Positions 24,099 through 35,664 of a DNA stretch of 64,000 bases are shown in pieces (the stretch's first letter is position 1; each line of letters opens with the position of its first letter). The notes beneath the pieces are model-generated. The model was not told where the DNA came from and did no database searches. It saw only the letters and a program-made list of their open reading frames with translations. The position numbers and the translations under genes are program-made. This stretch comes from Malaya genurostris (taxonomy: Eukaryota > Arthropoda > Insecta > Diptera > Culicidae), in the NCBI RefSeq assembly GCF_030247185.1, contig NC_080572.1, positions 250,539,070 through 250,603,069 of the forward strand. Reading direction: 5' to 3'.

Positions 24099-25126
24099 AA
24101 AAAGGAATTTCGTGTGTTGATGAAACACTACTTTTTGATGAAAAAAGTGCCGCCGATACCAAAAAATGGCTTGATGAGTGTTATCCAGACTCTGCACCGG
24201 GCGAAGCAATAATTCGTAAGTGGTTTGCAAAATTTCGTACTGGTCATATGAGCACCGAAGACGATGAACGCAGTGGACGTCCAAAAGAGGCTGTTACCGA
24301 TGAAAACGTGAAAAAAATCCACAAAATGATTTTCAATGACCGTAAAGTGAAGTTGATCGAGATATCAAAGAAACGTGTTTGACATATTATTCACGAATAT
24401 TTGGATATGAGAAAGTTTTGTGCAAAATGGGTGCCGCGTGAGCTCACAATCGATCAAAACCAACAACGAATTGATGATTCTGAGCAGTGTTTGGAGCTGT
24501 TATATCGAAATAAAACCGATTTTTTTCGTCGATATATAACAATGGACGAAACATGGCTCCATCACTTCACTCCGGAGTTCAATCGACAGTCAGCTGAGTG
24601 GACTGCACGCGATGAACCGAACCCAAAGCGTGGAAAGACTCAACAATCGGCCGGAGGGGGTTATGGCGTCTGTATTTTGGGATTCGCATGGTATAATTTT
24701 CATCGACTATCTTGAAAAAGGAAAAACCATCAACAGTGACTATTATATAGCGTTATTAGAGCGTTTGAAGGACGAAATTTAAAAAAAAAACGGCCTCATT
24801 TGAAGAAGAAAAAAGTTTTGTTTCATCAAGACAATGCACCGTGTCACAAGTCGATGAAAACCATGCTGAAATTGAACGAATTGGGCTTCGAATTGCTCCC
24901 TCACCCACCGTATTCTCCAGATTTGGCCCCCAGTAACTTTTTCCTGTTCTCAGACCTCAAGAGAATGCTCGCTGGTAAAAAATTTAGAAGCAATGAAGAG
25001 GTAATCGCTGAAACTGAGGCCTATTTTGAGGCAAAGGACAAATCGTACTACAAAAATGGTATCGAAAAGTTGGAAGATCGCTATAATCGCTGTATCGCCT
25101 CTGATGGCAATTATGTTGAATAATAA
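24098..25126 (+). pseudogene. Mariner transposase, DD34D type, broken
   Basis: Reads through a series of breaks as a mariner transposase: KEFRVLMKHYFLMKK, CYPDSAPGEAIIRKWFAKF (HTH), WVPRELT, TMDETWLHHFTPE (first Asp), LFHQDNAPCHKSM (second Asp), PYSPDLAPSNFFLF (third Asp), and the C-terminus EDRYNRCIASDGNYVE, TAA about 25121-25123. Defects: the 5' codons are separated by the repeat at 23520-24098; TGA near 24380; a frameshift near 24650; TAA near 24780. The enzyme would bind the element ends and cut and paste DNA into TA. This copy is dead. Confidence 0.85.
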
Positions 25127-25190
25127 AAACGAATTTTGGCAAAAAAATGTGTGTTTCTATTAAACGATACGAACTTTTCAGCCGAACTGT

Positions 25191-27165
25191 TATAGATCAT
25201 TATGTGCCGAAACGACTTAGTAATGCGTTCAGACAAGCTCCATGGCAAACTACTGCATTGAAACGATTAAAATCATCTAAAATATCTGCGTTAAAAAATA
25301 TTCCAAGCATGGCGGGTATGCACTGCGCGCAAACTACGTACACATCAACTCTTTATATAAAAGGACAGCAAAACGTTGCTACGCACGTTACCTTCGGAAT
25401 GTTCAGAACAAATTGAAGTCTGATCCTAAATCTTTTTGGAAGTACGTAAACGACCAACGAAAAGAATCGAATTTGCCCTCGTCGATGGTATATGGGATAA
25501 GTGTTGGAACTAATCTAGATGAAATTTGTCAGCTGTTTTCCGAAAAGTTTTCCAGCGTTTTCTCCAATGAAGTGTTGTCACCGAACCAAATCGCCCAAGC
25601 AGCAATGAACGTTCCAGTATCACATCAGTTGTTGGATACTATCAGTGTTGATGTATAATCAGTAAAAATGGCTATCGCCAAAATGAAACCTACGAGCTCT
25701 TCCGGACTCGATGGTATTCCTGCAATCTTTGTGAAAAAATGTTCCATCGGTTTAATCTCACCTATCTGCCAAATTTTTCGTTTCTCGCTAACATCTGGGA
25801 TCTTTCCTGATTCCTGGAAGTTTTCATACATGTTTCCAGTTCATAAAAAAGGAGAAAAAAAAAACATCGACAACTACCGTGGAATTACCTCGCTCAGTGC
25901 TATTCCAAAGCTTCTCGAAATGGTGATACTTGAATCTATATTCAACCATTGTAAATGGTTTATTGCAGAAACACAACATGGATTTATGCCGAAACTGTCT
26001 ACGACTACCTTGACCTTCACGACGTTTGTGACGGATGCTATATCCTGCGGTTTACAAACTGACGTTATCTACACGGACCTTTCCGCTGCCTTTGACAAAA
26101 TTAACCACGCCATTACTGTTGCTAAGTTAGACAGATTAGGATTTGGTTCTAACATGCTGCGTTGGTTTTCCTCATACCTTAATAATCCCCGATTAGCAAT
26201 CAAGATAAAAATGACGCTGTATCCAAAGAGTTCATCACTTCTTCTGGGATTCCACAAGGCAGCCATCTCGGACCTCTGATCTTCCTCCTGTATTTTAACG
26301 ATGTGAATCTTTCTCTAAATTGTCTACGTTTATCTTTTGCTGATGATCTCAAGCTATTCGAAATAGTTCGAAATAACGAGGATTCTGTTTTCCTCCAACA
26401 CCAACTTGAAATTTTTTCAAAGTGGTGTCAGGTAAATCGAATGGCTTTGAACATTGATAAATGCTCAATTATCACGTTCACACGCAAAAAAGTTCCTTTA
26501 AGATACAACTACTGCCTTGATGAAGTAGTGATCAATAGAACCACGTGTGTTAAGGATCTCGGTGTAATTCTAGACGAGCAATTTGTAATGAGAAAAGCAA
26601 AACATTTCACAGACATTTACTGTTTAAAGTCTCTATATTGCTCACTCATTCGTACAAAGCTCGAGTACTGCTCTACGATATGGAACCCATATTACCTTAA
26701 CGGCTCCTACCTAATTGAATCAATACAGCGCAGATTCGTCCATTTTTCTCTTCGACGGCTACCTTGGAATAACCCTTACGAGCTGCCTAGCTACGAAAGT
26801 CGTGGATTATTGATTGGACTCGACACCCTTTCGACGTGATTTGTCCCGTGCTATGTTGATCGCCGACATGTTGGACAACAAAATAGACTGCCCTGCACTC
26901 CTCAGCGAAATTTCTTTAAATGTACGCAGTAGAGCTCTTCGGAATAACGTCTTTCTTCATTGCCTCTTAGCCGTACGAATTATGGATATAACGGTGCTAT
27001 TATTGGTCTACAACGAACTTTCAATCGAGTATCTGCCGGATTCGATTTTCACATTACGCGTAGCAGAATTCAAACGAATTTTTCAAACAAACTTAGAAAT
27101 AGGAATAGTTTTTAATCATTGGGACTACACATTGTTTGTTGATTACATGTAAATAAATAAATAAA
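25191..27165 (+). mobile_element. 5'-truncated LINE (CR1/Jockey-like), broken ORF2
   Basis: Homologous along its length to the ORF2 at 42971-46357. Recognisable blocks: SFWKYVNDQRKESNLPSSM, SSSGLDGIPAIFVKKC, NYRGITSLSAIPKLLE, IYTDLSAAFDKINHAI, SGIPQGSHLGPLIF, SFADDLKLFEI (RT catalytic motif), and LRRLPWNNPYELPSYESRG. There are frameshifts near 25390, 26215 and 26820, and a stop at 25657. It ends in a short (AAAT)n run directly against duplicated segment copy 2. No endonuclease is present. Confidence 0.85.
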
Positions 27166-27577
27166 TGTGTTTATTATTCTGGGTAGCCGGCTACCGAGAA
27201 TACGTTGCATTTTTTTCGCGTTTTGTATTGATATGTGCTTCTACTAAAATACAAAGTTTCTTCCGAAACTCGTAAAACTTCGGACAACCGGCTATCGGGG
27301 GGTTGCTATCAACTCATACATTTGATTCATTGTATTCTGTTTTTTTTCAATAGACAGCCGTAATACTGGCAAGATCATCACTCGATCATCGTCAATCGAA
27401 CAACAACACTTTAAGTCTTACGCCGATATCTTCTCCCTTACCAAAATAATAAAATACCAAATGGATCCTCTTCGCAGTCTAAACTATATTTACATATGTC
27501 TTAGTTAAGCACGGTCGCAAGATATATCTGCATGGTTCTAAACTTCACGCGCGCGTTCTAAACGTCTTCCCCGAATA

Positions 27578-28863
27578 AGGTGTGTATCAAAAATAAGCTA
27601 TCCACATACATTTGTGTTGTACGCATGTATTTGTGATGGTTTTTTATGCTCAGATCAAAACATGCAGTGCGTTTGGCTGTCAGCTTTCGTTTGTTTACTT
27701 GTTTGTGCGGTTGAAATTCTGCGTTTTCAAAATGTCGCGTATTGAAAAGGAAGTGAAAATTAAGGTTCTGGACACATAGCTAAGTGAGAAGGGTATTACT
27801 ATGCGAAAATTAGCGAAGCGGTTTGGAATTCATCATGTCAGTGTTAAAACCATCATTAATAAGTTTGGGGAACACTATTCTTTGGATGAGCATACCAGAA
27901 AGAGGCAGAAAACCCGGTTCTTCCAACCCGAAACTGGACCAGAAAGTGATATCTCTAATCATGAAGAACAAATCAATGTCAGTACGTGATTTGGCCAAAA
28001 AAGCAGGAACGAGTGTCGGAATGTTCCAGCGTATCTAGAGGCGAAATCACCTGAAGACCTACAAGAAGCAGAAAATCTCAAAACAAAGTGTAGAACAGAA
28101 GAAGCAAGCAGCAACAAGGCGGAAATTGTATTCGCGTCTTTTGCAGTGTCCGGATGCATGCGTTTTGATTGACGATGAGATTTAAGTAAAGAAGGACTCG
28201 AAACCCCTTCCAGGTTCACAATACTTTACTGTCGTCGTTGGGGAGGATGTGAGCGATTCGAACAGGTCGATTCAAGTGAAGAAATTCGGTCGAAAGGTAC
28301 TGGTATGGCAAGCAATATGTTCCTGTGGTTTGAAGTCAACCATGTTTTACACTACTGAAACTATAAATGCAGAAATCTATCGATCTGAGTGTCTTCAGAA
28401 GAGATTGCTGCCTTTATATAAGAAGCATAGTACACATCCACTGTTTTGGCCGGATTTAGCGTCGGCTCACAATGTTGAAACAACTCTCAATTGGCTTGCG
28501 GAAAAGGATATAAATTTCATTGAGAAAAATATCAATCCACCAAATTGCCCTCAGCTTTGGCCCATCGAACGTTACTGGGCAATCGTGAAAAGGGTCTTTA
28601 AGAAGACTTGTAAGGCTTGTTCAAAAAACTTTGGGCACAAGTGTCCAAAAAATGGGATGCAAAACTTGTCCGGAACTTGATAAAGAGCGTTCGATCAAAA
28701 GTTCGAAAATTCGTGAAAGAATAACTTCAATTTCATCCGGTTTTCATTATGCTCAAGTTTAGCCTCGTACAATAAAAGATCAATTTTTAGTTTGAATAAA
28801 ATATCGTTTTTTATCATAATTTGAAAGAAAAATTTGTGGATAGCTTATTTTCGATACACTCCT
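27578..28863 (+). mobile_element. ITmD37E transposon, 1286 bp, copy 2
   Basis: TA flanks (27576-27577, 28864-28865) and inverted ends AGGTGTGTATCAAAAATAAG / AGGAGTGTATCGAAAATAAG, continuing CTATCCACA. The transposase frame starts at ATG 27732 (MSRIEKEVKIKVLDT) and ends at TAA 28722-28724. Catalytic layout: IDDEI, WPDLASAH, then 37 residues to the Glu of LWPIERYW. That spacing defines the DD37E (ITmD37E) family described from mosquitoes. The copy has stops (27778, 28036-28038, 28183), a +1 frameshift near 27890 and a deletion near 28610. Dead. Confidence 0.88.
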
Positions 28864-29497
28864 TATTCGCATTGCTGTATGTAATGCGAGATGACACAGC
28901 ACTACTGAAAAACTAACATAAAATAAACACTCACGGATTGGTTTGCTGCAGACCAATTTTAAGTTTTCAGCTTCAAGCAAACGACTGACTAGTAAATTTT
29001 CACACATTCTATATACATCTGATAAAATCGACAATAATATGCAGATGACGCTTCGATACGTTGGCGTAGTTTAATTTTGGGTGGTAAATTCGCATTATCC
29101 GTCGCTTGAACATGTTTTTGTTTCGGGAATCAGCATTATTCAATAAATAACAATTTTACCACTTGCCACAGCTGCACTATCACTCAAAATAACTGTTTCG
29201 ACCAATTACTTTACTATGAGCTGTCACATACACATTGAAGTTAGACTTTTTTGAGAGCAACACTTAGGTTCCGCATCGTACTCCTAGTGATGCCAACTCT
29301 CCGCAAATTTCTAACATCAAAACATTAGCCATAAAAGAAATTACTCATAATTCAACAAAACCGGTTTCAGAACTAATTTTGCAAGAGGCCAAATCTTACC
29401 AAAACAGACTCTATCATAAACTGTGAGTAACAGTTTGAAAATCTGTGATCTGTAACACAGATTCTGTTGTGTAGCTAAATAGGAAATGAATCTTTAA

Positions 29498-30216
29498 GGT
29501 GAAATGTAGCGGAATGCGAAAATCGCGTTTTTGAACAATTATTTAAAAACTAGACCGATTTTCGAAAAACCAAAAACACTTAAGTTTTCGAAATCAAATT
29601 TATCATAACTAAGTATTCTTAGAATGTTGAAATTTTGCTTTGCCGAGCCGTAATTGGTTTTTGAAATGTATAAACGGTGGTGATGATTTTAGAACTGAAA
29701 AGTAGTGTTTGTAGCAGAATTTCACAAAGAATGTGTGATATCGTATAACAGGTATTATTTTAGATTGTAGCAATTTTTATAGCAAAACTATAACTTTATC
29801 ATTGACAAGCTACTGTATGAAATACAAACCAAGTATTATCGTGATACAAACAATGTGATAAACATTGAAAAACAACAGGCATATACATGGTTAGCAAGTT
29901 GGTCAATACAGATACATATAACATCATGTTAGTCATTCATAATTACTCATGATTTAAAGCTCTAGTGTACGAGTAATCACTAACAATAACGATTGAATTA
30001 GCATATATTCAAAGTGTGAAGGATTCAAAAATCCATTACGTCCAGTCTTTTTTACAAGCCAATATAACGAGAGGTAAGCCCACTGCGCTCAATCATTGAA
30101 AAAAGTTCTTGTTTCTATGTGTGTATGTTGTGTTTTTCTTGGTATGCTTTGTGCGACGGTTCGTTCAACTGAAGCGGATAAAATTTTGCGCGCATTTTAT
30201 GACGCTACATTTCACC
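29498..30216. mobile_element. TTAA-type MITE, 719 bp, with empty site in copy 1
   Basis: Inverted ends GGTGAAATGTAGCG (exact, 14 bp). The left flank is TTAA (29494-29497) and the right flank is ATAA, one change from TTAA. The matching place in duplicated segment copy 1 (near 23124-23130) reads CTTTAACAGAAG with no insert. No transposase is encoded. Confidence 0.85.
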
Positions 30217-30429
30217 ATAACAGAAGATTCTGTGAATATGGTAACTCTGCTGGAGAGTCGTGGTTTCTGATGAATGGTAGCAACCGCTTCCGCAGACATT
30301 TCTTCAAGTACACATCCTTATTGATAGTGCCGGTAGAAACGACAACAACCGTTTCTAGTATTCGTTGCAATTCATAAATTAGCATTGTCTAGATATATCA
30401 AAAATATCATCCTTATATAATTTGACGCA

Positions 30430-31675
30430 TAAAGCTAAGTTAAGGACATAAGAATAACTTTTTGGGCATAAATAGTAATTCTATTCTTCGTCTATAGAAA
30501 AAATATTCAGAAGTGTGCATACTAAGCATTAATATTATCTGATGGTATGTTCCAAGGGTGTAGTTGGCTTGTTTAGGAGACTAAAGGTATGGAAGGTCTC
30601 GATACGGTAAGAAATGAATCGTTGAATGCAAACTTAAGTATTGGTAAGATTGGAAAATGTTAATTATTCATTCAAAATTGAAGAACATAAACTAAATACG
30701 CGTCCCGTGCTTGCCAATTGCAAGACATCGAAAGTCTTTTTGTAATATTTAAATCCATTTGATGCAAACATTTCATATAGGCGGGGCTGATCGATGGAAT
30801 TGTGACCTCGAAACATGATTTGCTCTGTATACGAAATAGGTCATCGGGATTCGATTGAGTCAACACCTCCCTGAGTCCTGAACTAAAATTATTTGCATGT
30901 ATAAACAAAACGCATGGAAACATCTTCTTTCTGTTAACTATACACACACATAAGAAAAGGGACACCATTGAATTTTTCAAAGTGGCAGTAGCTAAAACGT
31001 TAAGCACCTAAATAAAGGGAGATAGGAACTTGTTAGTACTTCAAAGTTCAAAAAAATCTTGTGATTTTACATCTTATAAAATGCACGTAAATGAAGCGTC
31101 GTATTTCACACAAATTTATATACAAGAACATGTAAAATCGTGTGTTTTGAAAATTAAACGGCTTTAATTGGAATGAAATAAAAAACGAAATATTGAACCG
31201 AGAAATATCAGATCACAAGCACATCGGTTACTCGACTGAAGCACTGAAGCACATATTTGTTTGTTGAAAAGTTGGTACATTTAAAACCATACAGCGACAC
31301 TTGGTAGTCGAGTGCAAATTAAACTCGGAACGTATAAAATTCTGTTCGAGTGGAATATTGCGTCATTGGAAAAATTAAGTAGTTGTGAATTGTATCGTAT
31401 GTAGAATTATGTCACCTGAAAAATTCATAATTGTTTTTTTGTGTTAGTTATTTCACTTTTCGATAACAATAACAAATTTTCTCATCTAATAACCGAAATA
31501 TTCATATCCGCGGGATGGATACGAAACTGTGATTTGTAATGTTTCGTCTTATCAACCATAGTACACTAATAATACGTGGCAATTTTAGTTCGAAATTTAA
31601 CAAATGTATCAGCAATTTACAGGGAACAAATTGTCTAGATATATCAAAAATATTTCCAATGAACATAACTGGCCA
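30430..31675. other. No gene recognised
   Basis: AT-rich. A short stretch at about 31060-31145 (TGCACGTAAATGAAGCGTCG) is related to the 251 bp MITE family. Nothing else was identified. Confidence 0.4.
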
Positions 31676-31677
31676 TA

Positions 31678-32708
31678 AGGACTGTATCGAAAATAAGCTA
31701 TCCACAAATTTTTTCGTTCAAATTATGATAAAAGAACGATATTTTATTGAAACTAAAAATTTATCCTTTATTGTACGAGGTTCCGGACAAGTTTTGCATC
31801 GCATTTTTTGGACGCTTGTCCCCAAAGTGTTTTGAACTCCTGTATGTTCCCAGCTGCCTTACAAGTCTTCTTAAAGACCCTCTTCACGATTGCCCAGTAA
31901 CGTTCGATGGGTCAAAGCTGAGGGCAATTTGGTGGATTGATATTTTTCTCTCAACGAAATTTATATCCTTTTCCGCAAGCCAATTGAGAGTTGTTTTGGC
32001 ATAGTGAGCCGACGCTAAACCCGCGAAGACAGTGGAGGTGTACTATGCTTCTTATATACAGGCAGCAATCTCTTGTGAAGACACTCAGATCGATAGATTT
32101 CTGCATTTATAGTTCCAGTAGTGTAAAACATGGTTGACTTCAAACCACAGGAACATATTGCTTGCCATACCAGTACCTTTCGGCCGAATTTCTCCACTTG
32201 AATCGACCTGTCCGCATCGCTCACATCCTCCCCAAACGACGACAGTAAAGTATTGTGAACCTGGATGGGGTTTTGAGTCCTCCTTTACATAAGTCTCATC
32301 GTCAATCGAAACGCATGCATCCGGACACTGCAAAAGACGCGAATACAATTTCCGCCTTGTTACTGCTTGCTTCTACTGTTCTACACATTGTTTTGAGATT
32401 TTCTGCTTTTTGTAAGTCTTCAGGTGATTTCGCCTCTAGATATGCTGGAACATTCCGACACTCGTTCCTGATTTTTTGGCCAAATCACGTACTGACAATG
32501 ATTTGTTCTTCATGATTAGAGATACCGCTTTCTGGTCCAGCTTCGGGTTGGAATAACCGGGTTTTCTGCCTCTTCCTGGTAGCTCATCCAAAGAATAGTG
32601 TTCTCCAAACTTATTAATGATGGTTTTAACACTGGCATGATTAATTCCAAACCGCTTCGCCAATTTTCGCATAGTAATACCCTTCTCACTTAGCCATGTG
32701 TTCAGAAC
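31678..32708 (-). mobile_element. ITmD37E, copy 3, truncated at its 5' end
   Basis: The 3' end of the element lies at the left (TA at 31676-31677, then AGGACTGTATCGAAAATAAG). Minus-strand translation gives GITMRKLAKRFGINHASVKT, LPGRGRKPGYSNPKLDQK, a TAG in the same place as in copies 1 and 2, then CVSIDDETYVKEDSKP and FGRKVLVWQAICSCG. It stops abruptly near VLNTWLSEKG, where a + strand mariner tail begins. Dead. Confidence 0.82.
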
Positions 32709-33055
32709 CAGAAGTACCTGGAAACGCTGAAATGGGAAGTCTTGCCCCACACACCGTATTCTCCAGATGTCGCCCCTTCTGACTTCCACTTATTCCGTTC
32801 GATGGCACACGGCCAGACAGATCAACATTTTCAATCCTTCGAAGAGTTGGAAAAATGGATTGCTTCATGGATAGCGTCAAAAGAGGACTTCTTTTTTTCG
32901 AACCGGGATCCGAAAATTGCCGGAAAGATGGGAGAAAGTTGTCGCTAACGATGGACAATACTTTGAATAATACATCTGTAAGCACTTTTTCGCAATAAAG
33001 CTTTTAATTTTGAAAAAAAACGGCGGAAGCAAAGTTGTACACCTGATATTTGTGT
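32709..33055 (+). mobile_element. Mariner 3' fragment fused to the ITmD37E copy
   Basis: Encodes a mariner C-terminus: YLETLKWEVLPHTPYSPDVA, PSDFHLFRSMAHG, then after a frameshift IRKLPERWEKVVANDGQYFE and TAA at 32968-32970. The rest is 3' non-coding DNA, ending near AAGTTGTACACC. The subfamily differs from the mariners at 23334 and 58420. The catalytic first two Asp residues and the 5' end are absent. Confidence 0.8.
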
Positions 33056-33640
33056 AATTTAGTTTTTTTCTGTTTTTTACCTTAGGCGTCTTCATTCGCT
33101 ATACTGACCATAGTGAAATTTTTATTTTATGAAACTTAGTCTAGAAATTGAGTGTCTTCTATCCGGTAATGTCTCTGCTATTACTCATTCGTATTTTCAG
33201 TTTTTTTCGTTATGACTAATTAACTTACCAGGAACCTAATTCAACTTTTCATCACTATCCAAAGACAAACGGATTGGTAAAAGATAAATGAATGAGGTAC
33301 CAGAAATGAAAATTTGCGAAAAAATAGCTATTCGGGGAAATTTTTCTACCAATTGAATACGATGAACACAACTTTGATTAGTTCAATCATCTAGAATCTC
33401 CGTGTTCAAATTTTTCAACTGATTACTGATTCTGGCACGTATGGTTTACTGATATTATTATTAATCCTTTGATATCAACGCCCGAAGTTTAGGATGCAAA
33501 AGAAAGGTTTGATAATAAATTTTCTAAGTTATCAAATGTTTAATCCAGTCTTGCATAATACTACTGTTCTCAATCGCAGATAAGCCTTCTCGCATGTCCA
33601 GTATATTGAACGACTCCGAGTCCGAAGAAGTATAAGCAGA
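33056..33640. other. No gene recognised; possible frameshifted tail
   Basis: Mostly AT-rich. The right end (33524-33645, minus strand) stays open in another frame as ISAYTSSDSESFNILDMREG onward and could be the original C-terminus of the candidate at 33648. Confidence 0.25.
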
Positions 33641-33647
33641 TATCTTT

Positions 33648-34160
33648 CTATGGTGAATCCGAATATAAATGCACCAAGGACACCCAGTTTTTTTCAACTT
33701 CATTGGGCGCAGCGCTGTGGCAAAACTTAACAGGTTTCGTTCGAAGACCAGCAGCCTGTAATGCTTTTGATAACCATATCTCCCTCTCATTTGTTGCCTT
33801 TTTTTCTCGAATTGGTTGAACTTGCTCTACTTTTAAATTTAATTCGTTAAATTTACGTGTATTGTCCTGCAAACAGAATCATTTAATTTAATGTATCTCG
33901 TTTCAAAACTTGATTTATTTTCATTATGTGAATGATATGCACTATATATAATAATTTATAATATAAACTTCTAATAAAGATATTAATTGTAATGAATAAC
34001 TATACTTGTATGTGTTTTTTTCCAACTCTTATATAATATATAATATAAGTGCTAAGGAATTTGTGAACATCAGCTTTGTTTGGAAAACAGCTAAACCTGG
34101 GTTTTCCGCGGCCGTTTAGTGAAAATTCAAGTTCTATTAAATCGGTGTGATCTAATTCTG
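33648..34160 (-). CDS. Candidate two-exon gene end, unrecognised
   Basis: On the minus strand a poly-T tract and CAG (near 34160) precede an open stretch including LDHTDLIELEFSLNGRGKPR and FPNKADVHKFLST. A possible donor CAA|GTATAG lies near 34004. A second acceptor, CTGTTTGCAG, lies at 33867-33876, followed by an exon at 33648-33866 encoding DNTRKFNELNLKVEQVQPIR to VSLVHLYSDSP and TAG. The two exons join in phase 0. No domain was recognised. It could be a real gene end, a captured gene fragment, or partly chance. Only the 33648-33866 exon looks reasonably coding-like. Confidence 0.28.
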
Positions 34161-34169
34161 AATTACGAA

Positions 34170-35412
34170 AAAAAAAATTCCAACTTATGCGTGGGACCAC
34201 TATCTCTTCAGCAAGCCACCAATCGCCGCGCAATCAACCAGCTCGGATCCAGTCCGGTTGAATGGTGCAATAAAATGCACCTAGCCTATAATGAATATGG
34301 CGTTTTGCAGTATCAATTCGTTGCTACTTTCTAAACTGGGTGTGATTGCGAACGGCACTTGCAGAGTAGTGACCAATTCTTTTTTTTTTGCTCTAATTCG
34401 AGCACCGACGAACGTCGTAATGCTCTCCACACGTGGAACCACGCCGCGACCATATGCCGACCGGCAAGAACCTGTCAGTTGGTAGTTGAAGTTTCTCCTT
34501 TCGTGTGCTCGTTGGCTGATCGAATTCGAAGTAATTTAACAGAAATCGTTTCTACTTTTCATGTCACTTTGAACTGAATGAATCGCCGCTCGTTGCCGAA
34601 CTGCCTTTTTTATTATTGAGCTTGATGTTGGGAAGGCTATGCAACAAGTTGAATAATTGGATAATTTCTAGCAGTCGAAGTGGATTTCAATTTGAAGTTT
34701 TGTGGCACCTCAAACTACTATATTACTACCAGAAAGCTTGATAAAAAGGAATGCTAATAAAGTATCGTTCTTTGAAGCGAAGTGCATGCCACAGGCGCTC
34801 TCACAATCAGATGACTGTAAATTACTTTGTTTAGTATTGCAATTGATGGTGACGTCAACTATAGACTTATTTGTAATTACGTCTTTCATACGTTCCAGAA
34901 AAATTCGTTCCAACAAAGCTGATCTCCGTTTCTTATTAACGCCTTTTTTGTGCCACCTGACCTCTGAATCTTTTAATTGACTATGAATAGGCCTGAATAA
35001 AAATTTCTATTAAATTAAAAAAAAATTGACCATGAAATCTGAACTGTTAATTAACTATGAGTACTAGGTAGTCTTCAATCATTTGACCTCTCGACAGACG
35101 GCTGCCGAAATATGTAAATAAGTGGGCAAAAATATCACCTACAATAGAGAAGCACTTTATTTCTGCTTAGTGGTTTATATTAAACTGCTAAAGCGCTGAT
35201 GAGTCTAGTACAACACGACCGCACCCGTAATTTTTTGTTGAAGCATTTCTTACTTAGCTTGCTGTCAGAGTAAATGGGTCACTCGAAGAGTCTAGGCGCA
35301 CGTGCAAGCTAGTTGCATTTGATCAAAGCAAACCTGTCAAAGTGAATGCGATGCAAAAACAGTACATCGCATTGAATCGCTTCGCGCTCACTCTGACATC
35401 AATCTTAGAAGC
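34170..35412. other. No gene recognised
   Basis: 34190-34580 is richer in CpG than its surroundings, with short ORFs on the + strand, but no domain or splice-bounded exon stood out. The rest is AT-rich. Confidence 0.3.
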
Positions 35413-35420
35413 CACCTCGA

Positions 35421-35656
35421 CAGGCGCGTATACAGGGGGGTGTTTTAGGGGTTCAAACCCCCTCCGAAACTCAAAAAAGTATGATATTATGTAAACTCTT
35501 TTTTTCAAATAAGTAAAAAATAAAATGAATAATTTTCAACAAACGACTCCACAATAAAAAAAATTTCAAATAATTATATAAAAAGTTCCATTTGTATGGA
35601 AATTGATCAACATGTTCTGAAACACCCCCCGAAATTTTTTTCTGGGTACGCGCCTG
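35421..35656. mobile_element. hAT-type MITE, 236 bp
   Basis: A perfect 8 bp target duplication, CACCTCGA, lies at 35413-35420 and 35657-35664. The inverted ends are CAGGCGCGTA / TACGCGCCTG, and further in GGGGGGTGTTT / AAACACCCCCC. An 8 bp duplication and CAG ends are hAT features. No coding capacity. Confidence 0.88.
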
Positions 35657-35664
35657 CACCTCGA

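Larger units (their letters stand above)
23334..25190 (+). mobile_element. Mariner element, disrupted by another repeat
   Basis: Inverted ends CGGCTGAAAAGTTCGTATCG (23339) and its complement (to 25184), with a few more weakly matching bases outside. At 1857 bp it is longer than a normal mariner (~1.3 kb) because a ~580 bp dispersed repeat sits near the start of the transposase frame. It lies between duplicated segment copy 1 and a LINE fragment. Confidence 0.85.
27166..30425 (+). repeat. Duplicated segment, copy 2 (fuller version)
   Basis: Matches copy 1 (22058-23328) at both ends and in the middle. It also contains a complete ITmD37E element, its right flank (28866-29350) and a TTAA element (29498-30216). 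Confidence 0.8.

Noticed and set aside
30096..30377. 93-codon ORF with a hydrophobic N-terminus resembling a secreted peptide
   Set aside because: It starts inside the TTAA element and runs out through its inverted end into duplicated DNA; the frame is accidental.
32436..32789. 117-codon minus-strand ORF as a novel fusion transposase
   Set aside because: The N-terminal part is antisense mariner sequence; only the rest is transposase, and it ends at the shared TAG.
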